From: Comamonadaceae bacterium
Lineage (GTDB): Bacteria; Pseudomonadota; Gammaproteobacteria; Burkholderiales; Burkholderiaceae_C
DNA length: 64,000 nt
Assembly (NCBI GenBank): GCA_013297875.1
Contig: JAAFIW010000003.1
Coordinates: 1-64,000 of the forward strand
Direction of reading: 5' to 3'
The position numbers were made by a program, and so were the translations under genes. Shown piece by piece: positions 55,887-64,000 of the stretch. Below the pieces are notes generated by a model that saw nothing but the letters and a program-made list of their open reading frames with translations, did not search any database and was not told the origin of the DNA. Within the stretch, counting starts at the first letter, position 1, and every line of letters begins with the position of its first letter.

Positions 55887-57497
55887 ATGACCTCGCTGAA
55901 ACGCCGCTCGCTGCTCAAAGCCGCAACCCTCACACCCGTCGCCTCGGCCACGCTGGTGGGCACGGCCCAGGCGCAGGACCGCAAAGACACCTTGCTGGTG
56001 GCCAACGAGTTTGGCCCCAATATGCTGGACATCCACGGCCTGGGTGCCAACCGCCCCAGCTACGGCGTGGCCTGGAACGCCTATGACCGCTTGATGACCT
56101 ATGGCCGCAAAAAGGGGCCGGATGGCAACCCGATGTATGACTTTGCCAAGCTGGAGCCGGAGCTGACCAGCAGTTGGAAGATGGATGCCGACGGCATGGG
56201 CGTGACCTTCAATCTGCGCAAAGACGCCAAGTTTCACGACGGCACGCCAGTCACCGCCAACGACGTGAAATGGAGCTACGACCGGGCACTGGCCATGGGC
56301 GGCTTTCCCACATTTCAAATGAAGGCCGGTTCGCTGGAAGACCCTAGCCAGTTCAAGGTGGTAGACGCCCACACCTTCTACGTGAAATTCATCCGCAAAG
56401 ACAAGCTGTCCATGCCCGACATGGCGGTGCCCGTGGCCTCCATCTACAACTCCACGCTGGCCAAGAAAAACGCCACCGAAAAAGACCCCTGGGCTGCCGA
56501 GTGGCTCAAGACCAACGAGGCGGGCGGCGGTGCCTACAAAGTGGCCAGCTGGAAGCCAGGCCAGGAAATTGTTTACGAGCGGTTTGACGAATGGAAGAGC
56601 GGGCCGCTGCCCAAAATCAAACGCATCATCCAGCGCGATGTGCCATCGGCCGGCAACCGCAGGGCGCTGCTGCAAAAGGGCGATATCGACATCACCTACA
56701 GCCTGCCGCCAAAAGACTTCTCAGACTTTGCAGGCGACAAGGGCAAGGTGAAAGTGGCCAGCCTGCCGATTGAAAACGCGGTGTTTTATCTGGGCATGAA
56801 CACGTCCAAAGCCCCGTTCAACAACGTGAAGGTGCGCCAGGCCGTGGCCTGGGCGCTGCCTTACGACAAGATGTATGAATCGGCTTTTTACCAGCGCGGC
56901 ACCAAGCAGTCGGGCGGCACCGGCGAGGTGAAAGCGCCCGTGTGGCCGCAGCCGCACGGCTACAAGACCGATCTGGCCAAAGCCAAACAACTGATGGCCG
57001 AATCTGGCGTGGGCCCAATCGAGACCACGCTGAGTTTTGACCTGGGTTCGGCCACGGTCGGCGAGCCCACCGCCATCCTGTTTCAGGAAGCGCTGGCGCA
57101 AATCGGCATCAAGCTGACGATCAACAAAATTCCGGGTGCCAACTGGCGCGCTGCCTTGCTCAAGAAAGACATGCCGATGATCATCAACCGCTTTGGCGGC
57201 TGGCTGAATTACCCGGAGTATTTTTTCTTCTGGTGCTATCACGGGCAAAACGCGGTGTTCAACACCATGAGCTACCAAAACCCGGTGCTAGACAAACTCA
57301 TCACCAACGCCCGCTTTGCCGAAAGCAAGCCGCTGTACGACGGCATGGTCAAAGACATGGTGAAACTGGCCTTCGATGAAGTGCCCCGCATTCCGCTGGT
57401 GCAACCCATGCAGGACGTGGCCATGCAGAACAATATTTCTGGCTACACCTACTGGTTTCACCTGGAGCCGGACTATCGGCAGTTGGTGAAGGCGTGA
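55887..57497 (+). CDS. Peptide/opine-type ABC binding protein (536 aa)
   Basis: Family 5 (Dpp/Opp) solute-binding protein with Tat-like leader RRSLLKAATLTP. Typical segments are FNLRKDAKFHDGTPVTANDVKWSYDRA-like (key part GTPVTANDVKWSYD) and VRQAVAWALPYDKM. GGAGA lies 7 bases before the ATG. Between atzF and the permeases, its ligand is probably a ureido or amide compound and not a peptide. Confidence 0.9.
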   Translation: MTSLKRRSLLKAATLTPVASATLVGTAQAQDRKDTLLVANEFGPNMLDIHGLGANRPSYGVAWNAYDRLMTYGRKKGPDGNPMYDFAKLEPELTSSWKMDADGMGVTFNLRKDAKFHDGTPVTANDVKWSYDRALAMGGFPTFQMKAGSLEDPSQFKVVDAHTFYVKFIRKDKLSMPDMAVPVASIYNSTLAKKNATEKDPWAAEWLKTNEAGGGAYKVASWKPGQEIVYERFDEWKSGPLPKIKRIIQRDVPSAGNRRALLQKGDIDITYSLPPKDFSDFAGDKGKVKVASLPIENAVFYLGMNTSKAPFNNVKVRQAVAWALPYDKMYESAFYQRGTKQSGGTGEVKAPVWPQPHGYKTDLAKAKQLMAESGVGPIETTLSFDLGSATVGEPTAILFQEALAQIGIKLTINKIPGANWRAALLKKDMPMIINRFGGWLNYPEYFFFWCYHGQNAVFNTMSYQNPVLDKLITNARFAESKPLYDGMVKDMVKLAFDEVPRIPLVQPMQDVAMQNNISGYTYWFHLEPDYRQLVKA

Positions 57498-57521
57498 GGG
57501 GTTTTCTCCCTAGGCTTTGCA

Positions 57522-57620
57522 CCCTCCCCCGCTGGGGGAGGGCGGGGGTGGGGGCCAAGCGCCGACCAACTCGGTCACACGCATGCCCCCATCCCAACCT
57601 TCCCCCGGGAGGGGAAGGAG
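57522..57620. repeat. GGGGAAGGAG-ended palindromic repeat, copy 1
   Basis: Left arm CCCTCCCCCGCTGGGGGAGG and right arm (CCCCATCCCAACCTTCCCCC, GGGAGGGGAAGGAG) enclose the spacer. The right end AAGGAG at 57615-57620 serves as Shine-Dalgarno for the permease starting at 57631. Confidence 0.82.
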
Positions 57621-57630
57621 AAAAGCCACC

Positions 57631-58644
57631 ATGCCCCTGATCATCCTCAAACGCCTGCTGGGCACGCTGCCCAACCTGTTTGGCATCGTGGTCATCACCT
57701 TCCTGCTCACCCGTGCGCTGCCAGGTGACCCGGCGGCCTTCTTCGCAGGCCCGGCCGGTACACAAGAGGCGGTGGAACAGGTGCGCGAAAAGCTGGGGCT
57801 GAACAAAACACTGCCCGAGCAGTTCTGGATTTACCTGAAAGATCTGAGTGCGGGCAACCTGGGCCAGGCCCTGTCCACCGGCCAGCCGGTGCGCCAGGAG
57901 TTGCTCACCCGCCTGCCCGCCTCGCTGGAGCTGGTGCTGGCCTCGCTGCTGTTTGCCATCGCCATAGCCATTCCGCTGGGCGTGGCCGCGGCGCAGCGGC
58001 CCAATTCGTGGATTGACCACGCTTGTCGATTGGTGACCACGGCGGGCGTGTCGCTGCCCACGTTTTTTACCGGGCTATTGCTCACCTATGTTTTGTACTT
58101 TTTGCTCGGCTGGGCACCGTCACCGATTGGGCGACTGGACCCGTATCTGACATCGCCACCCACCATCACCGGCATGTACACGGTAGACAGCCTGCTGGCC
58201 GGCAACATCAAGCTGTTTCTGGCCAGCGCCAGCCAGTTGATGCTGCCGGTGCTGACCTTGGGCATTTTTGTGCTGGCACCGATTGCCCGCATGACCCGCG
58301 CCGCCATGCTGCAGGTGCTGTCGGCCGACTTTGTGCGCACCGCCCGCGCCTCGGGCCTGTCCAGCACCACGGTGCTGGTGCGCTATGCCTTGCGCAATGC
58401 GTTGCTGCCGGTGGTCACCACGCTGGGCATGGTGTTCAGCTTTTTGCTGGGCATGAGCGTGATTGTGGAAAAGGTGTTTGCCTGGCCCGGCGTGGGCTCG
58501 TTTGCGCTCGAAGCGCTGGTGGCCAGCGACTACGCGCCGGTGCAGGGCTTTGTGCTGACCATGGCGGTGCTGTACACGCTGCTCAATCTGCTGATTGACC
58601 TGCTGTACGTGGTGATTGACCCGCGGGTGCGGTTGGGGGATTAG
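57631..58644 (+). CDS. DppB-like ABC permease (337 aa)
   Basis: First membrane subunit of the importer: MPLIILKRLLGTLPNLFGIVV, six helices and the family coupling motif DFVRTARASGLSSTTVLVRYAL. The ATG at 57631 follows AAGGAG from the upstream palindrome with a 10-base gap. Confidence 0.93.
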   Translation: MPLIILKRLLGTLPNLFGIVVITFLLTRALPGDPAAFFAGPAGTQEAVEQVREKLGLNKTLPEQFWIYLKDLSAGNLGQALSTGQPVRQELLTRLPASLELVLASLLFAIAIAIPLGVAAAQRPNSWIDHACRLVTTAGVSLPTFFTGLLLTYVLYFLLGWAPSPIGRLDPYLTSPPTITGMYTVDSLLAGNIKLFLASASQLMLPVLTLGIFVLAPIARMTRAAMLQVLSADFVRTARASGLSSTTVLVRYALRNALLPVVTTLGMVFSFLLGMSVIVEKVFAWPGVGSFALEALVASDYAPVQGFVLTMAVLYTLLNLLIDLLYVVIDPRVRLGD

Positions 58645-58672
58645 CGTGCGTCCGAATGCGCTTTCGGTTTGG

Positions 58673-58780
58673 CTCCTTCCCCTCTCGGGGGAAGGCGGGT
58701 ATGGGGGCATGCGCATCACCACCGTCATCTGCATCGCTACGCATGCCCCCATCCCAAGCTTCCCCCGGAAGGGGAAGGAG
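58673..58780. repeat. GGGGAAGGAG-ended palindromic repeat, copy 2
   Basis: Arms CTCCTTCCCCTCTCGGGGG and CCCCCGGAAGGGGAAGGAG surround CATGCGCATC...; AAGGAG at 58775-58780 is 8 bases before the dppC-like start. Confidence 0.86.
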
Positions 58781-58788
58781 CAAGACAC

Positions 58789-59694
58789 ATGACAAATGCA
58801 GCTCTCGCCCAGGTAAACACTGCTCAAACAGCTACAACAAAAATAGCGAACAAATCCTTCTGGAGCCACGCCCGCTATGTGCTGGCCGACAACCCGTTCA
58901 CCCTGGTGGCGGCTGTGCTGTTCATGCTCTTTGTGGTGATCGCCATCATCGGCCCCTGGATTGCGCCGTACGGCCCGCTGGCCACCAATGTGGGCACACC
59001 GCTGACACCGCCCAGCGCCCAACACTGGTTTGGCACCGACGCACTGGGCCGCGACATTTTTTCGCGGGTGCTGGTGGCCACGCGGATTGACTTTGTGATT
59101 GCGCTGTCGGCTGTGGCGGCGTCGTTTGCCATGGGTGGTTTGCTGGGCGCAGCCGCAGGCTTTTGGGGCGGCTGGCTGGACCGCATCGTCATGCGGCTGT
59201 GCGACATGGTGATGAGCTTTCCGCTGTTTGTGCTGGCCATGGGCATCGTGGCGGCGCTGGGCAATTCGGTGCTCAACATCATTTTTGCCACCATCGTGGT
59301 GAACCTGCCGTTCTACATCCGCGTGGCGCGCACCGAGGTGAACGTGCGGCGCGATGCCGCGTTTGTAGAAGCTGCGCGCCTGGCCGGCAACAGCGACGTG
59401 CGCATTCTGTTCATGCACCTGATTCCCAACGCCATGCCCCCCATGATGGTGCAGGTCTCGCTGAACATGGGCTGGGCCATCCTGAATGCGGCAGGCCTGA
59501 GTTTCATTGGCCTGGGCGTGAGCCCGCCCGAAGCCGAATGGGGAATCATGGTGGCCGAAGGTGCGGGCTACATCATTTCGGGTGAATGGTGGGTGGCGCT
59601 GTTCCCGGGCGCGGTGTTGATGCTGGCGGTGTTTACGTTCAATTTGCTGGGCGATGGGCTGCGCGACTTGATTGACCCCCGGAGGCGGACATGA
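58789..59694 (+). CDS. DppC-like ABC permease (301 aa)
   Basis: Second membrane subunit, with FGTDALGRDIFSRVLVATRI, coupling motif DAAFVEAARLAGNSDVRILF and final DPRRRT. Residues about 5-21 (ALAQVNTAQTATTKIAN) are encoded by a short interspersed repeat (58801-58850), extending the normal cytoplasmic N-terminus. Its Shine-Dalgarno is the end of the GGGGAAGGAG palindrome. Confidence 0.92.
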   Translation: MTNAALAQVNTAQTATTKIANKSFWSHARYVLADNPFTLVAAVLFMLFVVIAIIGPWIAPYGPLATNVGTPLTPPSAQHWFGTDALGRDIFSRVLVATRIDFVIALSAVAASFAMGGLLGAAAGFWGGWLDRIVMRLCDMVMSFPLFVLAMGIVAALGNSVLNIIFATIVVNLPFYIRVARTEVNVRRDAAFVEAARLAGNSDVRILFMHLIPNAMPPMMVQVSLNMGWAILNAAGLSFIGLGVSPPEAEWGIMVAEGAGYIISGEWWVALFPGAVLMLAVFTFNLLGDGLRDLIDPRRRT

Positions 59695-59729
59695 AGGTTT
59701 GTGCGCGCAAAGCGCCAAAGCGGACACCT

Positions 59730-59834
59730 GAACGCAGAGGACGCGAAGGATGCGCAGAGAGCGCAGAAAAAGCCAGAAAAGTCGTTGGCTGTTCTTTTGC
59801 GACCTCTGCGAAACCTTCGCGTCCTCTGCGTTCA
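59730..59834. repeat. CGCAGAGG long hairpin, copy A
   Basis: Left arm GAACGCAGAGGACGCGAAGG and right arm CCTTCGCGTCCTCTGCGTTC are complementary over about 20 bases, with further CGCAGAG units inside. It lies before the first ATPase gene of the importer. Confidence 0.85.
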
Positions 59835-59851
59835 AAAATCCCCGCTGTTTC

Positions 59852-60826
59852 ATGAACCTCCTCGAAGTCAACAACCTCTCCCTGCAGTTCCGCACCCGCA
59901 GCGGCACGGTGCAAGCGCTAGAAGATGTCTCCCTGTCAATTGACAAAGGCGAAACAGTCGGCCTGGTGGGCGAATCGGGGTCGGGCAAGAGCGTGTTGTC
60001 GTATGCGGTGCTGGGTTTGTCAGACGCGGCGGCGCGGGTCACGCAGGGCACGGCCACGTTTGACGGGCTGGATTTGCTGGCGGCCAGCGAGCGCGATTTG
60101 CAGGACATTCGCGGGCGCGAGGTGTCGATGATTTTTCAGAACCCCAAGGTAGCGCTGAACCCCATCCGCAAAGTGGGCCACCAGTTGCAAGACGTGCTGG
60201 CACGCCACACCACCACCTTGCGCGCCGACCTGGCCACGCGGGCCATTGAATGCCTGGCCGAGATGAAGATTCCCGACCCGACGCGCCGCTACCACGCCTA
60301 CCCGTTTGAGCTGTCAGGCGGCCTGTGCCAGCGGGTGATGATTGCGCTGGCGCTGGCCTGCGGCCCCAAGCTCTTGATTGCCGATGAGCCCACCACCGGG
60401 CTGGACGTGACCACCCAGGCGGCCATCATGGCGCTCATCCGCGAGAAGGCACGCGCCACCGGCATGACCACCCTGCTGATCACCCACGACCTGGGCCTGG
60501 CCCGCGCGCAGTGCGACCGCATCGTGGTCATGCACGCCGGGCATGTGGTCGAGTCGGCGCGCACCGAGGTGCTGTTCAACGCGCCCCAGCACCCCTACAC
60601 CCGGCAACTCATCGGTGCCACACCGGTGGGCCGCGCCGCCCTGAGCGAGCTGACGGCGGTGCGCGGCAGCCTGCCCGATCTGCGCCGCACCGACCTGCCT
60701 GCCTGCCGGTTCTCGCAGCGCTGCGATTTTTATAGCGATGCCTGCGCCAAGCCACTGCCCAGTATCGTGGATGGTGGGCATTTGGTGCGGTGCCACCATC
60801 CGCTTGTGTTGGAGTGCGTTGCATGA
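59852..60826 (+). CDS. DppD-like ABC ATPase (324 aa)
   Basis: Walker [26 protein letters not shown], signature [20 protein letters not shown] (LSGGL instead of LSGGQ), Walker [13 protein letters not shown]-loop ITHDLG and a C-terminal Cys cluster [17 protein letters not shown] of the Opp/Dpp type. No good Shine-Dalgarno is visible because the hairpin repeat occupies the leader. Confidence 0.92.
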   Translation: MNLLEVNNLSLQFRTRSGTVQALEDVSLSIDKGETVGLVGESGSGKSVLSYAVLGLSDAAARVTQGTATFDGLDLLAASERDLQDIRGREVSMIFQNPKVALNPIRKVGHQLQDVLARHTTTLRADLATRAIECLAEMKIPDPTRRYHAYPFELSGGLCQRVMIALALACGPKLLIADEPTTGLDVTTQAAIMALIREKARATGMTTLLITHDLGLARAQCDRIVVMHAGHVVESARTEVLFNAPQHPYTRQLIGATPVGRAALSELTAVRGSLPDLRRTDLPACRFSQRCDFYSDACAKPLPSIVDGGHLVRCHHPLVLECVA

Positions 60827-60853
60827 ACGGGGTTTGCATGCGCAGCCGTTCTT

Positions 60854-60969
60854 TTGAACGCAGAGGACGCAGAGGTCGCGCAGAGGTCGCAGAAAAATCC
60901 AAAAAGGGAAATTTTCTCTCCCGGTTTCTTTTGCGTCCTCTGCGAAACCTTTGCGTCCTCTGCGTTCAA
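60854..60969. repeat. CGCAGAGG long hairpin, copy B
   Basis: Left arm TTGAACGCAGAGGACGCAGA (60854 on) and right arm GCGTCCTCTGCGTTCAA (to 60969) with 9-10 base periodic CGCAGAGGT units between. Same family as 59730. Confidence 0.86.
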
Positions 60970-61007
60970 AAATCCCCACCCAGCGCGACAAGCCCTTGGA
61001 GCAAGTC

Positions 61008-61997
61008 ATGACCGCCGCCCTGCTCGAAGTGATGGACCTGGCCAAGCGCTTTCCGGTCAAAACGCCGCAAGGCAAGGGCTTGCTGCATGCGGTCGATGGC
61101 GTGAGTTTCCGCATCGAGGCGGGCGAGACGGTGGGGCTGGTGGGCGAGTCGGGCTGCGGCAAGTCCACGCTGGTGCGCTTGCTCACCCGCACCCTGGCGG
61201 TGAGCGACGGGCAAATTCGCTTTCTGGGTGCAGACCTGGGCCTGATCGACCCGGCCTTGATGCCCCAACACAAATCGCGCCGCGAGGTGCAAATGGTGTT
61301 TCAGGATGCGCATGACAGCCTGAACCCGCGCTACACCGCGTTTGACACCATTGCCGAGCCGCTGCGCCTGCTGGCCGGCGTGAAAGACGCTGCGCAACTG
61401 ACAGCGCAGGTGCAAGACATTGCGACGCTCACCGGCCTGCCGCTGGAACTGTTGGCGCGCTTTCCGCACCAGCTGTCGGGTGGGCAAAAGGCCCGCGTGG
61501 GCATTGCGCGTGCTGCCGTGCTGCGCCCGCGTCTGCTGGTGCTGGACGAGCCCACCGCCGCGCTCGATGTGTCGATACAAGTGGTTATTCTGCAATTGCT
61601 GGCGCGCCTGAAAAGCGAGCTGGGCATGAGCTTTCTGTTTGTGTCGCACGACCTGAACGTGGTGCGCCTGCTGTGCGACCGGGTGCTGGTGATGTACCTG
61701 GGCCGCGTGGTGGAAAGCGGCCCGGCGGCTGATGTGTTTGCCAACCCCCAGCACCCCTACACCCGCGCGCTGATTGCCTCCATTCCCGGCACCGGGCGCG
61801 ATGCGCTGCAGCACCTGCTGCCGGGCGAGCCGCAAAGCCCGATTCAGATGGCTGGCACCACTGCCCTGGCCCGCTGCGGCTTTCAGGGGCGTTGCCCGCA
61901 TGCGCAGGCGCGCTGTGCCTCTGAGGTGCCTGCGCTGGTGGCTGGTGCGGGGCGGGAGGTGGCGTGTCATTTCACCGATGTTTTGCCCGCGTTTTGA
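61008..61997 (+). CDS. DppF-like ABC ATPase (329 aa)
   Basis: Walker A GESGCGKSTLVRLL, VFQDAHDSLNPRYTA, signature LSGGQKARVGIARA, Walker B LVLDEPTAALDVS, H-loop VSHDLNVV and the Cys-rich end CGFQGRCPHAQARC. GGAG lies 6-7 bases before the ATG. With the preceding ATPase it completes the standard five-part importer. Confidence 0.93.
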   Translation: MTAALLEVMDLAKRFPVKTPQGKGLLHAVDGVSFRIEAGETVGLVGESGCGKSTLVRLLTRTLAVSDGQIRFLGADLGLIDPALMPQHKSRREVQMVFQDAHDSLNPRYTAFDTIAEPLRLLAGVKDAAQLTAQVQDIATLTGLPLELLARFPHQLSGGQKARVGIARAAVLRPRLLVLDEPTAALDVSIQVVILQLLARLKSELGMSFLFVSHDLNVVRLLCDRVLVMYLGRVVESGPAADVFANPQHPYTRALIASIPGTGRDALQHLLPGEPQSPIQMAGTTALARCGFQGRCPHAQARCASEVPALVAGAGREVACHFTDVLPAF

Positions 61998-62036
61998 ACG
62001 GGTGCGCATCATGTCTCGTCCCGCAACCTGTCTTCG

Positions 62037-62147
62037 CTCCTTCCCCTCCCGGGGGAAGGTTGGGATGGGGGCATGTGTCGTGACACGCTGGCAAAAAGTT
62101 GTAGCGCTCGTGCCCCCATCCCCGCCTTCCCCCGGGAGGGGAAGGAG
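62037..62147. repeat. GGGGAAGGAG-ended palindromic repeat, copy 3
   Basis: Arms CTCCTTCCCCTCCCGGGGGA and TCCCCCGGGAGGGGAAGGAG are complementary over 20 bases. Here the palindrome ends 33 bases before the atzG start, which has its own AAGGAG at 62171-62176. Confidence 0.88.
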
Positions 62148-62180
62148 CCAACATCCAAGTCAACCTGCAAAAGGAGCCCC

Positions 62181-62402
62181 ATGAACGAGACCCAAGCTCT
62201 GGTCTACGTGCAAGCCGCCGCCGCGGCCATCAACCTGCCGCTGGATGCGGCGCAAGCGCAACGCGTGGCGGCTTACCTGACGGTGAACGCCCGCATCGCC
62301 GCAATGCTGGACGGCGTGCCCCTGGCCCCACACGACGAATTGGTCGAGATTTATTGTCCAAAAGCATTTATGTGCACAACGGATGGGCGTGAACAGCTAT
62401 GA
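62181..62402 (+). CDS. atzG: AtzG-like small subunit (DUF4089), 73 aa
   Basis: Begins MNETQALVYVQAAAAAINLP then LDAAQAQRVAAYLTVNARIA: the two-helix DUF4089 pattern of AtzG/HpxX, which stabilises the AtzE amidohydrolase as a heterotetramer. The tail KAFMCTTDGREQL is encoded by a repeat and is not family-like. It overlaps atzE by ATGA. Confidence 0.82.
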   Translation: MNETQALVYVQAAAAAINLPLDAAQAQRVAAYLTVNARIAAMLDGVPLAPHDELVEIYCPKAFMCTTDGREQL

Positions 62403-62415
62403 ATACCGTAGCAAG
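62389..62415. repeat. Short interspersed repeat spanning the atzG/atzE junction
   Basis: GTGAACAGCTATGAATACCG then TAGCAAG: the AGCTAT...TAGCA core. The atzG stop and the atzE start (ATGA) fall inside it. Confidence 0.6.
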
Positions 62416-63808
62416 CCCTAATTCACCCGACGTGGTTGCGCTGGCCCACAGCATTGCAAGCGGCCAGCGCAGCGCCCGCGAGGTGCTGGCCGATTGCGTG
62501 GCGCGCGTGGCCGAAACCGACCCAGCCGTCAACGCCTTCACCGACCAGACCCTGGAGCGCGCCCAGCGCGAGGCCGATGCGGTCGATGCCCGCCGTGCCA
62601 CAGGCGAGGTCTTGCCGCCATTGGCCGGCGTGCCCTACGCGGTGAAAAACCTGTTTGACATCACCGGCCTGCCCACCCGAGCCGGCTCAAAAATCGAGCG
62701 TAGCGCACCGCCGGCCACGCAAGACGCGGTGCTGATCCAGCGCCTGCACGGCGCCGGCGCGGTGCTGCTGGGCGGGCTGAACATGGACGAATACGCCTAC
62801 GGCTTTACCACCGAAAACAGCCACGACGGCCCGTGCCACAACCCGCACGACCTGGCCCGCATCGCAGGCGGCTCGTCGGGCGGCTCGGCCACGGCAGTTG
62901 CCGCTGGTCAGGTGCCGCTGAGCCTGGGGTCGGACACCAATGGCTCGATTCGCGTGCCCGCCTCTTTGTGCGGCGTCTGGGGCATCAAACCCACCTTTGG
63001 CCGTTTGTCGCGCCGTGGCAGCTACCCGTTTGTGCACAGCATTGACCACCTGGGCGCGCTTGCCAATTCGCTGCCCGGCCTGGCCCTGGCCTACGACGCT
63101 TTGCAGTGGCCCGACGCGCAAGATCCCGGCTGCCACGCGCTGGCGGTGCAGCCCGTGATGCCCAGCTTGAGCCACGGCGTGCAGGGTTTGCGCATTGGTA
63201 TTCTGGGTGGCTACTTTCACGACCACGCCACACCCGCCGCCCGCGACGTGGCGCAGCAGGCAGCCAAAACCCTGGGAGCCACGCAAGAAGTCATCTGGCC
63301 CGACGCTGCGCTGGGCCGCAGTGCTGCTTTCGTCATTACCGCCAGCGAAGGCGGCGCGCTGCACCTGGATGATTTGCGCACCCGCCCACAAGACTTCGAG
63401 CCACTGTCGGTAGACCGCTTCATCGCCGGTGCGCTGCAGCCGGCTGCCTGGTACCTGCGCGCCCAGCGTTTTCGCCGCCTGTACCGTGACAAGGTCAATG
63501 CGCTGTTTGACCAGTGGGACGTGCTGATCACACCGGCTACGCCGGTGGCGGCGCCGGTCATTGGCACCGAATGGCTGGACATCAACGGCACCCGCCAACC
63601 CTGCCGCCCAGCGATGGGCCTGCTCACGCAGCCGATCTCGTTTGCCGGCTGCCCGGTGGTGGCCGCGCCCATGTGGCCCCAGGGAACCGATGGCTTGCCG
63701 ATCGGCGTTCAGATCATTGCCGCGCCGTGGCGCGAAGACCTGGCACTGCGCGCCGCGCAGGTGCTGGCCGAGGCGGGTGTTGCGGGTAATGCTGGTGCAT
63801 CGGCGTGA
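62399..63808 (+). CDS. atzE: AtzE-like amidase-signature hydrolase (469 aa)
   Basis: Amidase with Lys in AVKNLFDITG (about 83), GGSSGGSATAVAAGQV and the Ser of SDTNGSIRVPASLCGV (about 184). In the cyanurate pathway AtzE with AtzG hydrolyses 1-carboxybiuret; the related HpxY acts in oxalurate use. Gene order G-E-H supports this family. Without AtzD in the window, the physiological substrate is open. Its first codons are repeat-derived (MNTVASPN). Confidence 0.9.
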   Translation: MNTVASPNSPDVVALAHSIASGQRSAREVLADCVARVAETDPAVNAFTDQTLERAQREADAVDARRATGEVLPPLAGVPYAVKNLFDITGLPTRAGSKIERSAPPATQDAVLIQRLHGAGAVLLGGLNMDEYAYGFTTENSHDGPCHNPHDLARIAGGSSGGSATAVAAGQVPLSLGSDTNGSIRVPASLCGVWGIKPTFGRLSRRGSYPFVHSIDHLGALANSLPGLALAYDALQWPDAQDPGCHALAVQPVMPSLSHGVQGLRIGILGGYFHDHATPAARDVAQQAAKTLGATQEVIWPDAALGRSAAFVITASEGGALHLDDLRTRPQDFEPLSVDRFIAGALQPAAWYLRAQRFRRLYRDKVNALFDQWDVLITPATPVAAPVIGTEWLDINGTRQPCRPAMGLLTQPISFAGCPVVAAPMWPQGTDGLPIGVQIIAAPWREDLALRAAQVLAEAGVAGNAGASA

Positions 63809-63818
63809 GCTGTCTTTG

Positions 63819-63844
63819 CCCCTTCCCCCGCTGGGGGAAGGAGC
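63819..63844. repeat. GGGGAAGG palindrome, solo short copy
   Basis: CCCCTTCCCCCGCTGGGGGA then AGGAG: only the inner hairpin of one arm, in the atzE-atzH spacer. A short interspersed repeat follows at 63866-63912. Confidence 0.75.
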
Positions 63845-63865
63845 TTTACGCATAAAAACCATTAA

Positions 63866-63912
63866 CAGCCCAGAGAGATTTATTGCTCAAGCAGCTATCA
63901 ATAACGAAGCAA
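63866..63912. repeat. Short interspersed repeat before atzH
   Basis: CAGCCCAGAGAGATTTATTG then CTCAAGCAGCTATCAATAAC and GAAGCAA. It ends 6 bases before the atzH ATG, so the atzH ribosome-binding site lies within it. Confidence 0.78.
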
Positions 63913-63917
63913 CCATC

Positions 63918-64000
63918 ATGCAAATCAACCACCCCCAAACCCTGGCCGAAGTCACTGCGGCCTTCGCCCGCTACGAGCAAGCCCTGTGCAGCAACGATGT
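63918..64000 (+). CDS. atzH: AtzH/HpxZ-like protein (DUF3225), 5' part
   Basis: The visible 27 residues (MQINHPQTLAEVTAAFARYE QALCSNDV) match the start of the NTF2-like AtzH/HpxZ family; AtzH is reported as a 1,3-dicarboxyurea amidohydrolase completing the AtzE-AtzF sequence. The gene continues past the window. Confidence 0.82.
   Translation, partial: MQINHPQTLAEVTAAFARYEQALCSND

Overview
The window is a GC-rich, densely coded bacterial chromosome segment. It most resembles a free-living betaproteobacterium of the Comamonadaceae (Rhodoferax/Polaromonas-like). The evidence is the gene set (PhoX, YhdP next to a nitrilase-fold hydrolase, PhnA/PhnY, AtzF/AtzGEH) and many copies of a short interspersed repeat built around GCTCAAGCAGCTAT...TAGC, which I associate with that family. 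The assignment is an inference; there is no rRNA gene to confirm it. I see no CRISPR array, insertion sequence or prophage.

Layout. 0-16 kb: tail of an unknown gene, a fused indolepyruvate ferredoxin oxidoreductase, a PhoX alkaline phosphatase, MltA, and a minus-strand run of YhdP, C-N hydrolase, sensor kinase and LuxR-type regulator. 16-20 kb: glnE and a hotdog thioesterase. 20-30.5 kb: a carbohydrate/polyol module with a LacI regulator, two dhaK paralogues, dhaL, and an ABC importer with two permeases and two ATPases. No dehydrogenase is present, so a ketose such as dihydroxyacetone or erythrulose is the likely substrate. 30.5-39 kb: a secreted protein, a polysaccharide deacetylase, acetoacetyl-CoA synthetase, an Mrr-like membrane protein, a SlyD-type isomerase, a ProQ RNA chaperone and a subtilase with a GlyGly-CTERM-like tail. 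39-47.6 kb: a phosphonate module (PhnZ-like HD oxygenase, PhnY, PhnA, a GntR regulator with a histone-H1-like tail, and a divergent PhnSTU importer).

48.2-53 kb is the most unusual part: a minus-strand RNA-repair island. It holds a tRNA(His)-like structured RNA, a 48-aa ORF, a frame-disrupted SEC-C protein, an HNH endonuclease, RtcB, a DraRnl-type RNA ligase and the 3' remnant of an apparent SPFH gene, then a terminator. The tRNA-like RNA has perfect anticodon and T arms, an acceptor stem extended to 21 bp, and a 166-bp near-palindrome where the D arm should begin. A second large hairpin lies just upstream. I read this as one structured RNA of about 420 nt tied to the repair enzymes.

53-64 kb: an HTH protein with YchJ, then an AtzF / Dpp-type importer / AtzG-AtzE-AtzH operon for ureido-nitrogen compounds. 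Spacers in this operon carry three further repeat families. One, a GGGGAAGGAG-ended palindrome, supplies the Shine-Dalgarno sequence of at least two genes. Across the window the Comamonadaceae-type repeat also lies inside or at the first codons of several genes.
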